Below the pieces are notes generated by a model. It did not search any database, was not told the DNA's origin, and worked only from the letters and a program-made list of their open reading frames with translations. Below, one piece after another: positions 46,329 to 55,141 of a stretch of DNA of 64,000 nucleotides. A program made the translations under genes and the position numbers. Positions within the stretch are counted from its first letter, which is position 1; every line of letters starts with the position of its first letter. The stretch is from Adhaeribacter swui (lineage in GTDB: Bacteria > Bacteroidota > Bacteroidia > Cytophagales > Hymenobacteraceae): NCBI RefSeq assembly GCF_014217805.1, contig NZ_CP055156.1, positions 4,594,585-4,658,584 of the forward strand, written 5' to 3'.

Positions 46329-47141
46329 CTAATTTCCCGAAGAGACAAACTGTTTTACATGGCTGTTCCGATACAATTGTAATAAAACCAGAACCGTTAA
46401 AAAACCGAAACCTATCCAGGCACTCGCTATAATCTGTGGACTATCGGCTAAGTTTAATTCCTGGTGCTTCCGGATAATGCCGTAAAAAGCCCAAATAGTT
46501 ACTAAACCAATAAACGGATTGCGCCGCTTTAAAACTAAAAATAAAGTTAAAAGCGTGGCTACTCCTAGCATAAGAATGGTCCAAAAACCGGCCGATAAAC
46601 CAAATCCATTCCAACCAGATGCTGCCAGAACAGAACTCGCATTAGCCACTGTAGCAATGCAAATCCAGCCCAAATAAATGCTCAACGGGAATTGCGTAAA
46701 CCACCGCGAAGCCACCGTACGGGCCGGATTATAAATTTGCAACCGGAGGTGCATGGCTATTAAAGTAATTAGCTGAAATACAATTAAAACGACTGATAAA
46801 GTTAGTTGTTCATAGACCCAGGCAAAAGTCCAGGCGCCGGTAGCCAGGTTGTTTAAAATAAACCAATAGCCCAACCGATTCACATCCTGATTGGCCTCGT
46901 GTCTAATATCCGCTCTAAAAGCTTTTACTAAGTGGTAAATACAAAATGCCGTTAAAGCCAAATAAATCACGCCCCAAATAGAAAAAGTAAGCCCCGCCGG
47001 CGTAAACAAGGCTGGATATTTATCCGACACATCGCCAATGGTTTGGTCGTTCAGCAACCGGAATTGCGTAAGTTGCGAGGGTATTAAGTGTACCAGAAAA
47101 AATATAAAATTGAGAACCGCTAACGTTTTAATTTTTTTCAT
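46329..47141 (-). CDS. TspO/MBR-related tryptophan-rich membrane protein
   Basis: The 270-residue membrane protein has about seven helices. FTPAGLTFSIWGVIYLALTAF resembles the TspO-like opening, with further aromatic segments WTFAWVYEQ, YLGWICIATVANASSVL and IGLVTIWAFYGIIRKHQ. True TspO has five helices and about 160 residues, so this is a longer relative. Function unknown; TspO relatives bind porphyrins. ATG 47141. Confidence 0.6.
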   Translation of the reverse strand: MKKIKTLAVLNFIFFLVHLIPSQLTQFRLLNDQTIGDVSDKYPALFTPAGLTFSIWGVIYLALTAFCIYHLVKAFRADIRHEANQDVNRLGYWFILNNLATGAWTFAWVYEQLTLSVVLIVFQLITLIAMHLRLQIYNPARTVASRWFTQFPLSIYLGWICIATVANASSVLAASGWNGFGLSAGFWTILMLGVATLLTLFLVLKRRNPFIGLVTIWAFYGIIRKHQELNLADSPQIIASAWIGFGFLTVLVLLQLYRNSHVKQFVSSGN

Positions 47142-47202
47142 AGTAGGTGGCTTTAATGCATTTTTAAAATTCTAAAATTTCAAATTTTTAAAAATTCCTA
47201 CT

Positions 47203-47342
47203 ATCGCGAGCGTCCTCGCTCGTGATGCTTATCGTCCAGCCTCTGGCTGGTAGGAACTTACTATAGTTGTAGTAAAAAAGATCTTCGGTTCGCCCGGCCA
47301 GAGGCCTACCAAATAGTAGCCACGAGCGAAGACGCTCGCGCC
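47203..47342. repeat. 145-bp palindromic repeat, copy A (inverted)
   Basis: Each end is a hairpin (CGCGAGCGTCCTCGCTCGTG at the left; GAGCGAAGACGCTCGCG at the right), and inside lie CCTCTGG/CCAGAGG arms with the segments CGGTTCGCCCGGCC and TTATCGTCCAGCC. It is inverted relative to copies B and C. No coding capacity, so a MITE- or BIME-like element. Confidence 0.8.
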
Positions 47343-47528
47343 AGCATTGATTTTTTAATATTTAAATAATAGACCTAATACCAGTTTGACTATAGAGGGT
47401 CGTTTAAGCGTAATATACCGAAATATTTACTTTTGTAGGAACGTGCCGCAGCACGTTCCTATTCGCCCAAATGTTAACAAACGAGAACCGGCTCCAAGTA
47501 ATAACCTTAGCATCCAGTCAACCACCCC

Positions 47529-47639
47529 TGCCCCTCCTAATCTTAGGAGGGGAGCTTTTTTTAAATTACCATTTACCAGTTTCCATTTACCAATTACAAA
47601 TAATTCAAAACCTACTACATACTACATACTACATACTAC
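47529..47639. repeat. hairpin with T-tract and 7-bp tandem repeat
   Basis: CCCCTCCTAA (47531-47540) pairs with TTAGGAGGGG (47543-47552), then seven T residues. No plus-strand gene precedes it. The unit TACTACA is repeated almost four times at 47613-47639. The gap 47142-47651 otherwise holds only repeat copy A. Confidence 0.55.
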
Positions 47640-47651
47640 CTGCTACCTAAA

Positions 47652-50081
47652 CTAGAACTCAATAATAAACCCCAGAGTCGGTACCAGATTGCCGTCGTCG
47701 TTATTTAAGATTAAAGGAATAGCGTTGCTGCCGTCGTCGCTTAACAGGTTGCCGTCGGTGGTGGCGAAGCCGGTGTTGTCGGCGTTGCGTTGGAACGTAT
47801 AGCGGTCGTAGCCCGGTGTTTTACTGCCCAAAACGTTGGCAATATCCAGAAACAGGTCGAAAGTGAATTTATTAAAATTCCACTTTTTATCTACCCGGAT
47901 ATCAAACTGACTGAATGGCCGCAACCGCTCGGAATTTAAACGGGAATAATCCAGGATGCCCACGCCCAAAGAACCGTAATTGCGTTTCGAGGCTTCTAAA
48001 TCGAATGGCGTAGTGGGTGCGCCGCCGGCAAAACGGTATTTGGCGCCGAGCTCCCAATTACGGGGCAGCTTTTTACCCAATAATCCCGAAATTAAATGGC
48101 GGTAATCCCAGGAACTTGAAACGTATTTACCGTTGGTGCCAGCAAATTCGCTCACTACGTAGGTATACGAAAGCACCGAAAACACACTGCTGGTCAGCTT
48201 CTTTTGCAGGTAAAATTCCAACCCATAAGCCCGGCCTTTGCCGTTGGTAACTACAGGCTCGTTGCCAATAGAGCCAAAATCACCGCCCTGGTTGGCCAGC
48301 GAAATGCCGTCGCGGATGGATACCGGGTAGTTGTTGTATCTCTTGTAAAAACCTTCTAAAGTAAACCGCAGATCCAGGCGGGGCAAAAATTCGGTTCCTA
48401 AAACGTAGTGCGTAGATTTAATGTAATCGGCTGTTTTGTTCAGGTATTGGCCGTCTTGCTGGTAACCCAAAACCGTGTAGGTGGGCAGCTTGTAGTAAAT
48501 GCCGGAAGAAGCATTAATCGTCCATTTATGCGAAACCACATACGAAATAGCGCCCCGCGGCGACAAAGTTTTTAAAGGCTTATTGCCGTTTTGGGTAAAC
48601 GAATTTAAATCTGTGCGAAGACCAAATGACAAGCCCAGTTTATTATTGAAAATTGATTTTGAAACTTGGGCAAAAGCGCCATAGCGGAAAAAATCGAGAT
48701 TGGTGTTGTAATTTACAGTTAAGCCGGGTTGCACCACGGCGCCTTCTTCGTTTATTAATTCCGGCCGGATAACGTTAAAAACATCGTTGGTGAACTGCAC
48801 GTATTGCCCCGACACACCATAGGCGTATTTAAACCCGTTGCGGAATTTGTTTACGTCCAGCCGCAGTTTGTTTTCGGTTTCGCGGGAGTTGGATTTTAAA
48901 GTACGTAGCGCCGGATTGTTGTTTTGGGCATCGGTAAATTTTTCCAGGTCGATGTTAAAGGCATTACGGCTGAGTGCCAGGTTGATGTACCCGTCGTTTA
49001 CTAATCTTTTTACCGCTACCCCCGTGGTGTAATTCCATTGATTGTTCAAGGGAATAGACCGCAGAATGTATTCGTTTTCGGGGGTACTGTTGCGGGGTAT
49101 GCCAAACGAAAATTCATCGATAGCGCCTACGCCGATAAAGGAAAGCGAAGTTTTAGCGTCTATTTTATGGTCTACTTTGTACTGAAAATCCCAGTAATTG
49201 GGCCGGATAGGTAAATCCAGGAGCTTAAACAAAAACTGCAAATACGAGCGCCGCGCCGAAACTAAATAAGTAGTGCGTGACGAGATAGGGCCTTCGAAAG
49301 TAGTCGAAAATTCCGAACCGCTTAACCGGATATTACCCGAAAAACGATCGGGGTTGCCGTAGCGTTGCCGGAACTGAAACACCGACGATAGGGCATTGTC
49401 GTAACGAGCATCAAAAGCCGAGGAGCTAACTTTTAAGTCTTCAATAAACGATACGTTCAAAATCCCGGTCGCCCCGCCCGCGCTGCCTTGCGTGGTAAAA
49501 TGGTTGATCAACGGAATCTCGATGCCATCGAGGTAATACACGTTTTCGCTGGGTGCGCCTCCCCGGATAATAATGTCGTTGCGGCTACCGCCACCCGCGC
49601 CATTGCTGGCCACCCCCTGTAAAACCTGCACCACTTTCGAAATATCAAAATTGCCACCGGGGTTACTTCTAATTTCTTCCAGGCTTAAACTTTGCACCGA
49701 AAGTGGCGTGATTAAATCGGCCACCGCGGCGCTTTGCCGGCGATTGGTGGTAATTTCCACTTCCTGCAAGGTGTTAGCAGTGGGCGCCAGTTCAAAATTT
49801 AAAATCTGGATATTGCCCGAGGTAACGTTGATGTTAAACTTGCTCTGGGCTTGATAACCAATATACGAACTTTGCACGGTATAGCTGCCCAGCGGAATGT
49901 TTTCGAGGCGGTACGTGCCGTTTTCGTTGGTAACCGTGCCCAATTGGGTATTGGCTAATTGTACCGTAACCCCAATTAAGGCTTCCTGGGTATTTACATC
50001 GCGTACGGTACCCGTAATAACGCCGGTTTGCGCATAACTAAATACCGGTAACAACCAAGCTAGTAAAAGTAAATAACGCAT
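47652..50081 (-). CDS. TonB-dependent receptor with carboxypeptidase-regulatory-like domain
   Basis: The 809-residue outer membrane protein has a signal peptide (MRYLLLLAWLLPVFSYA), an N-terminal CarboxypepD_reg-like domain (GVITGTVRDVNTQEALIGVT; about 20-105), a plug (FDISKVVQVLQGVASNGAGG, NDIIIRGGAPSENVYYLDGI) and a barrel ending LGFIIEF. No SusD partner is adjacent, so it likely imports a small ligand such as a chelate or peptide; the ligand is unknown. A MarR regulator is divergent from it across 380 bases. Confidence 0.9.
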   Translation of the reverse strand: MRYLLLLAWLLPVFSYAQTGVITGTVRDVNTQEALIGVTVQLANTQLGTVTNENGTYRLENIPLGSYTVQSSYIGYQAQSKFNINVTSGNIQILNFELAPTANTLQEVEITTNRRQSAAVADLITPLSVQSLSLEEIRSNPGGNFDISKVVQVLQGVASNGAGGGSRNDIIIRGGAPSENVYYLDGIEIPLINHFTTQGSAGGATGILNVSFIEDLKVSSSAFDARYDNALSSVFQFRQRYGNPDRFSGNIRLSGSEFSTTFEGPISSRTTYLVSARRSYLQFLFKLLDLPIRPNYWDFQYKVDHKIDAKTSLSFIGVGAIDEFSFGIPRNSTPENEYILRSIPLNNQWNYTTGVAVKRLVNDGYINLALSRNAFNIDLEKFTDAQNNNPALRTLKSNSRETENKLRLDVNKFRNGFKYAYGVSGQYVQFTNDVFNVIRPELINEEGAVVQPGLTVNYNTNLDFFRYGAFAQVSKSIFNNKLGLSFGLRTDLNSFTQNGNKPLKTLSPRGAISYVVSHKWTINASSGIYYKLPTYTVLGYQQDGQYLNKTADYIKSTHYVLGTEFLPRLDLRFTLEGFYKRYNNYPVSIRDGISLANQGGDFGSIGNEPVVTNGKGRAYGLEFYLQKKLTSSVFSVLSYTYVVSEFAGTNGKYVSSSWDYRHLISGLLGKKLPRNWELGAKYRFAGGAPTTPFDLEASKRNYGSLGVGILDYSRLNSERLRPFSQFDIRVDKKWNFNKFTFDLFLDIANVLGSKTPGYDRYTFQRNADNTGFATTDGNLLSDDGSNAIPLILNNDDGNLVPTLGFIIEF

Positions 50082-50463
50082 GTGTTATGTTTTAATAATA
50101 AATTTTTATGATAACATAATACTCCATAATTTGTTTTTAAGCTGAAGACTTAAGCAAAAAATTTAAATTAAGTTTAGGTGCAGGAGCTGTTTTGTTACTG
50201 GTCATTCCATTTACTAATAAGAATCGTTTTGGATTGAAATATTAGAAAAATCATTACCAACGGAGCTTACTTAAAAGTAGTCAGGGAAGACACTGTCCAC
50301 GGCTGCTGCCATGGGTTATATCGGAATAGCCAAATTTAGAGACCTGCTGCCGTTAGTTGTGGCGTGATGCCGTAGGTTGTGTCATCACAGCCTTCCTTTT
50401 GCATAAGTCTTAGTGAAACTACTTCATTAACATTAATTTTAAAATTTTACCAAGCCTATCTAT
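50082..50463. other. 380-bp divergent promoter region
   Basis: Lies between the TonB receptor (minus) and the MarR regulator (plus) and should hold both promoters and any operator. I see no clear inverted repeat typical of a MarR site. Confidence 0.3.
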
Positions 50464-51093
50464 ATGTCGGCTACCAAATACCAATTACTGCAGGAGCTTT
50501 TGCCTTACCTGGACCGCTACGAGCAGGAGCAGGGCCCGGCGGCAGTAAACTTACCGGATTTTCAGAAATGGCTGGGCGAGCGGTTGCTGCAGGAAAAAGA
50601 AACCATGCCCGCCAGTACCCCGGCCGAAGCACTGGACGGAGAGATTGCCCGTTATTTAACGTTACTTAACCGCTACGCCAAGTTTTACATTAAAAAAGCC
50701 CTGCACCACACCGAGTTTGTTTCGCTGGATGATTTTGGCTACCTGATGCACTTACTCGATGGCGGCCCCACAACCAAATCTACCCTGATTCAAAAAAACA
50801 TTCAGGATATTCCGTCGGGCACCGAAATTATTAAACGCCTGATCCGGCAAGGCTGGGTAAACGAAGCCCGCGACGAAACCGATAAGCGAAAAGTGTATTT
50901 AACCATTAACGACCGCGGAAAAGCGGCTTTGTTTGCTTCGCTGGGCCAACTCCGCAAAGTTTCCCGCATTGTGAGCGGCAACCTGGACCTACTCGAAAAA
51001 CAGCAATTGCTTCGGATTTTAAAAAAACTCGAAAACTTTCATCAGCATCAGTTTGTCCCAAATAAAGATAAATCCATAGATGAGTTTTTATAA
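50464..51093 (+). CDS. MarR-family winged-helix regulator
   Basis: The 209-residue regulator has a long N-terminal extension (about 1-70) and a winged helix: FVSLDDFGYLMHLLDGG, TKSTLIQKNIQDIPSGTEII (recognition region), RQGWVNEARDETDKRKVYLTIN (the wing with the DxRD-like DETDKRK). The last helix region KKLENFHQHQF completes the dimer domain. Divergent from a TonB receptor, which may be its target. ATG 50464. Confidence 0.85.
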   Translation: MSATKYQLLQELLPYLDRYEQEQGPAAVNLPDFQKWLGERLLQEKETMPASTPAEALDGEIARYLTLLNRYAKFYIKKALHHTEFVSLDDFGYLMHLLDGGPTTKSTLIQKNIQDIPSGTEIIKRLIRQGWVNEARDETDKRKVYLTINDRGKAALFASLGQLRKVSRIVSGNLDLLEKQQLLRILKKLENFHQHQFVPNKDKSIDEFL

Positions 51094-51499
51094 TGGTAGT
51101 GTATTAAAATAAATGGCGATAAATTAGTCTAACCCGTTTTTTTACTAAGCCAATAAATTTTTTTAGCCGAATAGAGGCGCAGGTAACGGAACTAAAATGG
51201 TCGGGGTGCAGGAGGATGGTTATTATGAATTCGATAGAAGCGCTAACCAGAAAAAAACATACCTGCCCTGTATCAGCAAAAAATAAAACTGCCGAGTTTC
51301 CCGCCTAATTCTTCCATTATAACAGCATTAAAGAAGAGGAGCTTACTGTTTATGGGTGTTTTTCTTCTCTCGAACGCATGTTCTGTTATTAAATCCGGTT
51401 ATTAAATTTATTTAGTTGAGTGTAAGGTTATAACTAAAATTTCCGAACTATTTATAAAGGTGCCCGTTTGCGTATAGCAGAAATCAAATTAAATAAGCT
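51094..51499. other. 405-bp gap before the catalase gene
   Basis: No gene found. GAAGAGGAGCTTACTG/AAAACACC-like patches have no clear pairing. It should contain the manganese catalase promoter. Confidence 0.3.
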
Positions 51500-52444
51500 A
51501 TGTTTCATCACGTAAAAGACTTACAATTTAATGCCCGTGTATCTAAGCCAGATCCTCGGTTTGCAACATTATTATTGGAACAATTTGGCGGCGAAAACGG
51601 TGAACTGGCGGCAGCCATGCAATATTTTACCCAAGCTTTTGCAGCTAAAATGCCTTATCCGGATAAGTATGATATGCTGATGGATATTGCCACAGAAGAA
51701 TTTAGCCATTTGGAAATTGTAGGGGCAACTATCCAGATGCTACTTAAAGGCGTAAACGGCGAGTTAAAAGATGCTGCCGATCAATCTGAAATTATGGAAG
51801 TGATGAACGGGAAAGCGGCCAAAGAAAATATTATTCACCAGGCTTTGACTAACCCGCAATTTGGCACCCTTAGTGCCGGCGGACCCCGCCTTACCAACAG
51901 CCAGGGCATTCCATGGTGCGCTTCCTATATTCATTCTAACGGCGACTTAACCGTAGATTTGCGCTCCAATATTGCTTCCGAATCCAGGGCCAAGCTGGTG
52001 TACGAGTATTTAATGCAATTTACCGATGACCCTTACGTAAAAGAAACCCTCTCTTTTTTAATGACCCGGGAAGTAGCCCATTTTGAAATGTTTCAGGCGG
52101 CTTTAGAAACTATTAAACCAAACTACCCGCCCGGAGTATTACAAGCCGACCCGCGTTTTACCAACCAGTACTTTAACTTGTCGCAAGGCGAAAGTGCCCG
52201 TGGCCCCTGGAATGAAGGCGAAATGCCCAAAACCGGTAAATCCTGGGATTATATAGCCGACCCGCTGGCGCACGTGAAAGAAACTACGGGATTGCAGAAT
52301 CGGGAGAAAGGCATTGAAAAGGAAATGAAGTTAACTGAAAAACTAAACAAAGAGTTAAGTAAAACCAAAAGTGCCGAAATTACCAGTGCCGAACCAAAAG
52401 GGGTAGCGCAATGGAGCAATTACGACGGAGAAGATTCTAAATAA
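51500..52444 (+). CDS. manganese catalase
   Basis: The 314-residue non-haem catalase breaks down hydrogen peroxide with a di-manganese centre. The four-helix bundle ligands are visible: E35 in GGENGELAAAM, E67 and H70 in ATEEFSHLE, E161 in ASESRAK and H194 in REVAHFEMF. The C-terminal tail (about 235-314) is charged and lysine-rich. No signal peptide. It is monocistronic, closed by a terminator, and would protect against oxidative or desiccation stress. Confidence 0.93.
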   Translation: MFHHVKDLQFNARVSKPDPRFATLLLEQFGGENGELAAAMQYFTQAFAAKMPYPDKYDMLMDIATEEFSHLEIVGATIQMLLKGVNGELKDAADQSEIMEVMNGKAAKENIIHQALTNPQFGTLSAGGPRLTNSQGIPWCASYIHSNGDLTVDLRSNIASESRAKLVYEYLMQFTDDPYVKETLSFLMTREVAHFEMFQAALETIKPNYPPGVLQADPRFTNQYFNLSQGESARGPWNEGEMPKTGKSWDYIADPLAHVKETTGLQNREKGIEKEMKLTEKLNKELSKTKSAEITSAEPKGVAQWSNYDGEDSK

Positions 52445-52527
52445 CGTTCCGGGTTATTTTAACCTACTTAGTTGGATAAAATAAACCCTTAAATTTAAAG
52501 TTATCTTTTATTACTAAGCTAATGCAG

Positions 52528-52566
52528 AAGCTTGTTAGGTTTAACCTGGCAAGCTTTTATTTTTTA
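52528..52566 (+). terminator. Rho-independent terminator of the catalase gene
   Basis: AAGCTTG pairs with CAAGCTT, with an inner AGGTTTAACCT palindrome, followed by TTATTTTTT. It lies about 85 bases past the stop. Confidence 0.7.
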
Positions 52567-52629
52567 ATTATTTAGCGGAAAGCTTACTTTTAACTACCGC
52601 ACCATAGTGTGCTTCCAATTAAGCCTTGG

Positions 52630-53054
52630 TTACTTTTTATTATTAGAAAGCTTGGTTAATTGTTGTAAATCTGTTAAGTCCTGGCTTCTTGCTGATGATT
52701 CTTTATTGGTAATCATATCTTGTAATCCAATAAAGCTTATTTCCAGGTCTTCAAGTTTAATAGTTTGCTTATTTGGGTAAGCTTCGGTAAAAGAAACACC
52801 ATCAATTGAATTTAAAATATCAATCCGTAAAGGTAGGTAACCAATCTGGCTCACATAACCTTTTTTCAGGAAATCAGCCTGACTTAAACCTAATGAACCT
52901 ACGCCAAAAGCTTGCAGTACATTTACCATTCTATCCGAAATGTTAATCCAGATATCCAGGTCGCCGGTGTGCCTTAGCCGCCTACTATCAAATATTCTAC
53001 TTTATATTGATTTAAGAGCGAGATAAAATCCCGGAAGTCTGGTAATAACTCTAT
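52630..53054 (-). pseudogene. nucleotidyltransferase-family gene, decayed (DUF6036-like)
   Basis: On the minus strand one frame encodes ELLPDFRDFISLLNQYKVEY followed by LIVGG, then hits TAA; a second frame resumes HTGDLDIWINISDRMVNVLQ and continues to the stop at 52630. The missing piece is the family block GGYAVxxHGxPR, so about ten codons are deleted with a frameshift near 52975-52985. The ATG is also lost: the codon before ELLPD is ATA. The C-terminal 99 codons are open. Such nucleotidyltransferases occur in toxin-antitoxin and defence pairs. Confidence 0.75.
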
Positions 53055-53128
53055 GTTTTAAGAGGCCTTTAACTTTCTGGTAAGTATTATTGATTTATCT
53101 AAGCGTTGACCCGGCTTTACCGATTGAC

Positions 53129-53251
53129 TTACAGTAACGTTACGGCCCGTAAACGTTCTGCTATCGGGCGCGATAACCAATAGTTAAAATCTTCATCTTC
53201 CGGAATTTCTTTCATCGGTCTCGAAGTAACCACCAATTGTATTTCCCGCAT
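53129..53251 (-). pseudogene. truncated partner of the nucleotidyltransferase
   Basis: A 40-codon frame starting MREIQLVVTSRPMKEIPEDE contains DFNYWLSRPIAERLRAVTLL and then TAA. I recall full-length partners with the same DLNYWLSRPxxERLxAVExL block continuing with a basic C-terminus, so this copy is cut short. It lies just upstream of the nucleotidyltransferase remnant on the same strand, consistent with a decayed two-gene unit. Confidence 0.5.
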
Positions 53252-53618
53252 GTAAGTTGCTATTTTAAGGTAAAAAATAAATATACGAATAATCAGGCAA
53301 TAAGGGCAGATTGTATTTGATTCAGTATTTACAACGGCCAGCAAATTTTTTCAATAAAATTAAGGTTCGCGTTTTTATCATAAACAACTTTGGCCAGCAC
53401 TATTTTACCAAGTGGTTCCTCCTTTTCCTTTTAGCAACACACCTACACCAGGAATAAGAATGTAAACACACCCAAAACGTTAGTTTTTATTAGGTTAATA
53501 CTCCGAAAAAATAATTTTTTTAAAATAGGTATAGCTATATGGTTAGTTTAAAGATGTAGAAATAGCTATGACTTTTAAATTGACCCGTAAAATTTTTAAG
53601 CACAATATACAAAGTAAA

Positions 53619-53654
53619 GAGACACAAGTATCTAGATATTAGATGTTAGACTTT
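53619..53654. repeat. inverted repeat, left arm
   Basis: Matches the reverse complement of 55084-55120 with three differences. The conserved part includes TAGATATTAGATGTTAGACT. The two arms bracket the aldo/keto reductase gene. Confidence 0.75.
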
Positions 53655-53809
53655 GCGTAGGTAAATAACTAAAATTCAATTACTTGTTACATTAAAATCG
53701 AAACCAAGTATTGTAAAATTAATTTTGTCCAGGTACTTATCTATTCGTAAACCCCCGATTTGCAAACAAGTTACAGGGTTTTGCATACAGCCAGCTTTAC
53801 CGGCTTAGT

Positions 53810-53817
53810 TAATTTTG
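53810..53817 (+). promoter_or_regulatory. possible Bacteroidota -7 promoter element
   Basis: TAATTTTG matches TAnnTTTG 20 bases before the aldo/keto reductase ATG. A TTTG at 53780-53783 lies upstream with 26 bases between, a little more than the usual spacing. Confidence 0.35.
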
Positions 53818-53836
53818 AATTGTAAAATTAAACACT

Positions 53837-54841
53837 ATGGAAATGCAAAAAATAAAATTAGGAAATCAGGGTTTATCGGTTCCGGTTATTGGTTTAGGGT
53901 GTATGGGTATGACCGGCTTTGAAGAAGCTAACACGTATGGCGAAGCAGATGAGCAGGAAGCCATGGCTACCATTCACCGATCATTGGAATTAGGCGGCAA
54001 CTTTCTGGACACCGCCGACCTATATGGGCCCTTAAAAAACGAGCGGCTTATTGCCAAAGCCATTAAAGGCAACCGGGACAAATACATTATTGCTACCAAA
54101 TTTGGTTGGGAAATAGATGATAACGATAAAATAACCTGGGCTATTAACGGTAAAAAAGAATATGTAAAAAAAGCTTTGGAGCGTTCTCTCAAAAACCTCA
54201 ACACCGATTATATTGACTTATATTACATGCACCGTCTGGATAAATCCACGCCTATCGAGGAAACGGTTCAAGCCATGAGCGATTTGGTAAAAGAAGGTAA
54301 AGTAGGGTATATCGGCTTATCAGAGGTATCTTCCGAAACCGTGAAAAGAGCCCATGCCGTTCACCCGGTTACGGCAGTGCAAAGCGAATATTCCTTGTTT
54401 GAGCGCACCGTGGAAGAACGCGGCGTTTTGCAAACCCTTCAGGACTTGGGAATAGGCTTTGTTGCTTACTCACCCCTAGGTCGCGGGTTTTTATCGGGGC
54501 AAATCCGGAGCATCAATGATTTACCGGAAAACGATTTTCGCCGGTCAATTCCCCGTTTTCAGGAAGAGCACTTTTATAAAAACCTGGAGTTGGTTAAAGC
54601 AATCGAGACTATGGCCGCAGAAAAAAATGTTACTTCCTCGCAGTTGGCCTTGGCTTGGGTCATAAGCAAAGGCATTGTTCCTATTCCGGGCACCAAACGC
54701 CGGAAATATGTAGAAGAAAACATAGCGGCTACCACTATCCAACTTACCGAATCTGACTTATCTAAATTAGAAAGTATTGTGCCGCTAGGTACTGATACCG
54801 GTAAACCCTACGATGAATTCAGCATGGGGCTGATTGATTAA
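53837..54841 (+). CDS. aldo/keto reductase (AKR13-like)
   Basis: The 334-residue NADPH-dependent reductase has the catalytic tetrad context: FLDTADLYGP (Asp, Tyr), IIATKFG (Lys) and LYYMHRLD (His). Cofactor-binding regions VAYSPLGRGFLSG and IPGTKRRKYVEENI follow. No signal peptide. It is followed by a terminator and then a divergently arranged pair of arms and an AraC regulator, which is the likely controller. Substrate unknown; relatives reduce aldehydes. Confidence 0.92.
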   Translation: MEMQKIKLGNQGLSVPVIGLGCMGMTGFEEANTYGEADEQEAMATIHRSLELGGNFLDTADLYGPLKNERLIAKAIKGNRDKYIIATKFGWEIDDNDKITWAINGKKEYVKKALERSLKNLNTDYIDLYYMHRLDKSTPIEETVQAMSDLVKEGKVGYIGLSEVSSETVKRAHAVHPVTAVQSEYSLFERTVEERGVLQTLQDLGIGFVAYSPLGRGFLSGQIRSINDLPENDFRRSIPRFQEEHFYKNLELVKAIETMAAEKNVTSSQLALAWVISKGIVPIPGTKRRKYVEENIAATTIQLTESDLSKLESIVPLGTDTGKPYDEFSMGLID

Positions 54842-54847
54842 TTTTTT

Positions 54848-54878
54848 AAAACGGCTGCATTTATTAATGCAGCCGTTT
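54848..54878 (+). terminator. Rho-independent terminator of the aldo/keto reductase
   Basis: AAACGGCTGCATT pairs with AATGCAGCCGTTT, 7 bases past the stop; the T-tract is short (TTTACATTT). Confidence 0.75.
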
Positions 54879-55083
54879 ACATTTCTTATTAACTCATGTT
54901 ACACAAAGTAATAAGTCTAAAGGATTGTAGATTACACGGAGGTAAATACTGTCAATCTGGTTAAAGCTTAAATGATTTTTTTTAGTAGCATCCGTTGTTA
55001 AGTAATTAAACAAAAGCACTCTAACATAGTTGAATAATTAGAACTTTTATCAAAATTTTGATTATTCAATTACTTAATCACAA

Positions 55084-55120
55084 AAAGTCTAACATCTAAT
55101 ATCTAAATACTAATGTCTCT
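55084..55120. repeat. inverted repeat, right arm
   Basis: Reverse complement of the 53619-53654 arm with three mismatches. It lies 20 bases before the AraC gene start. It could be an operator half, or one terminus of a small mobile unit carrying the reductase. Confidence 0.75.
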
Positions 55121-55141
55121 TTCCTTAATTACTATCGTTTT

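Larger units (their letters stand above)
53345..53836. other. 490-bp gap with left arm of an inverted repeat
   Basis: Holds the left arm (53619-53654) of a 37-bp inverted repeat whose right arm is at 55084-55120. The last 100 bases should carry the aldo/keto reductase promoter. No gene seen. Confidence 0.4.

Noticed and set aside
52630-52929. Intact 99-residue gene
   Set aside because: Upstream codons in two other frames encode the missing N-terminal part, so it is the tail of a decayed gene.
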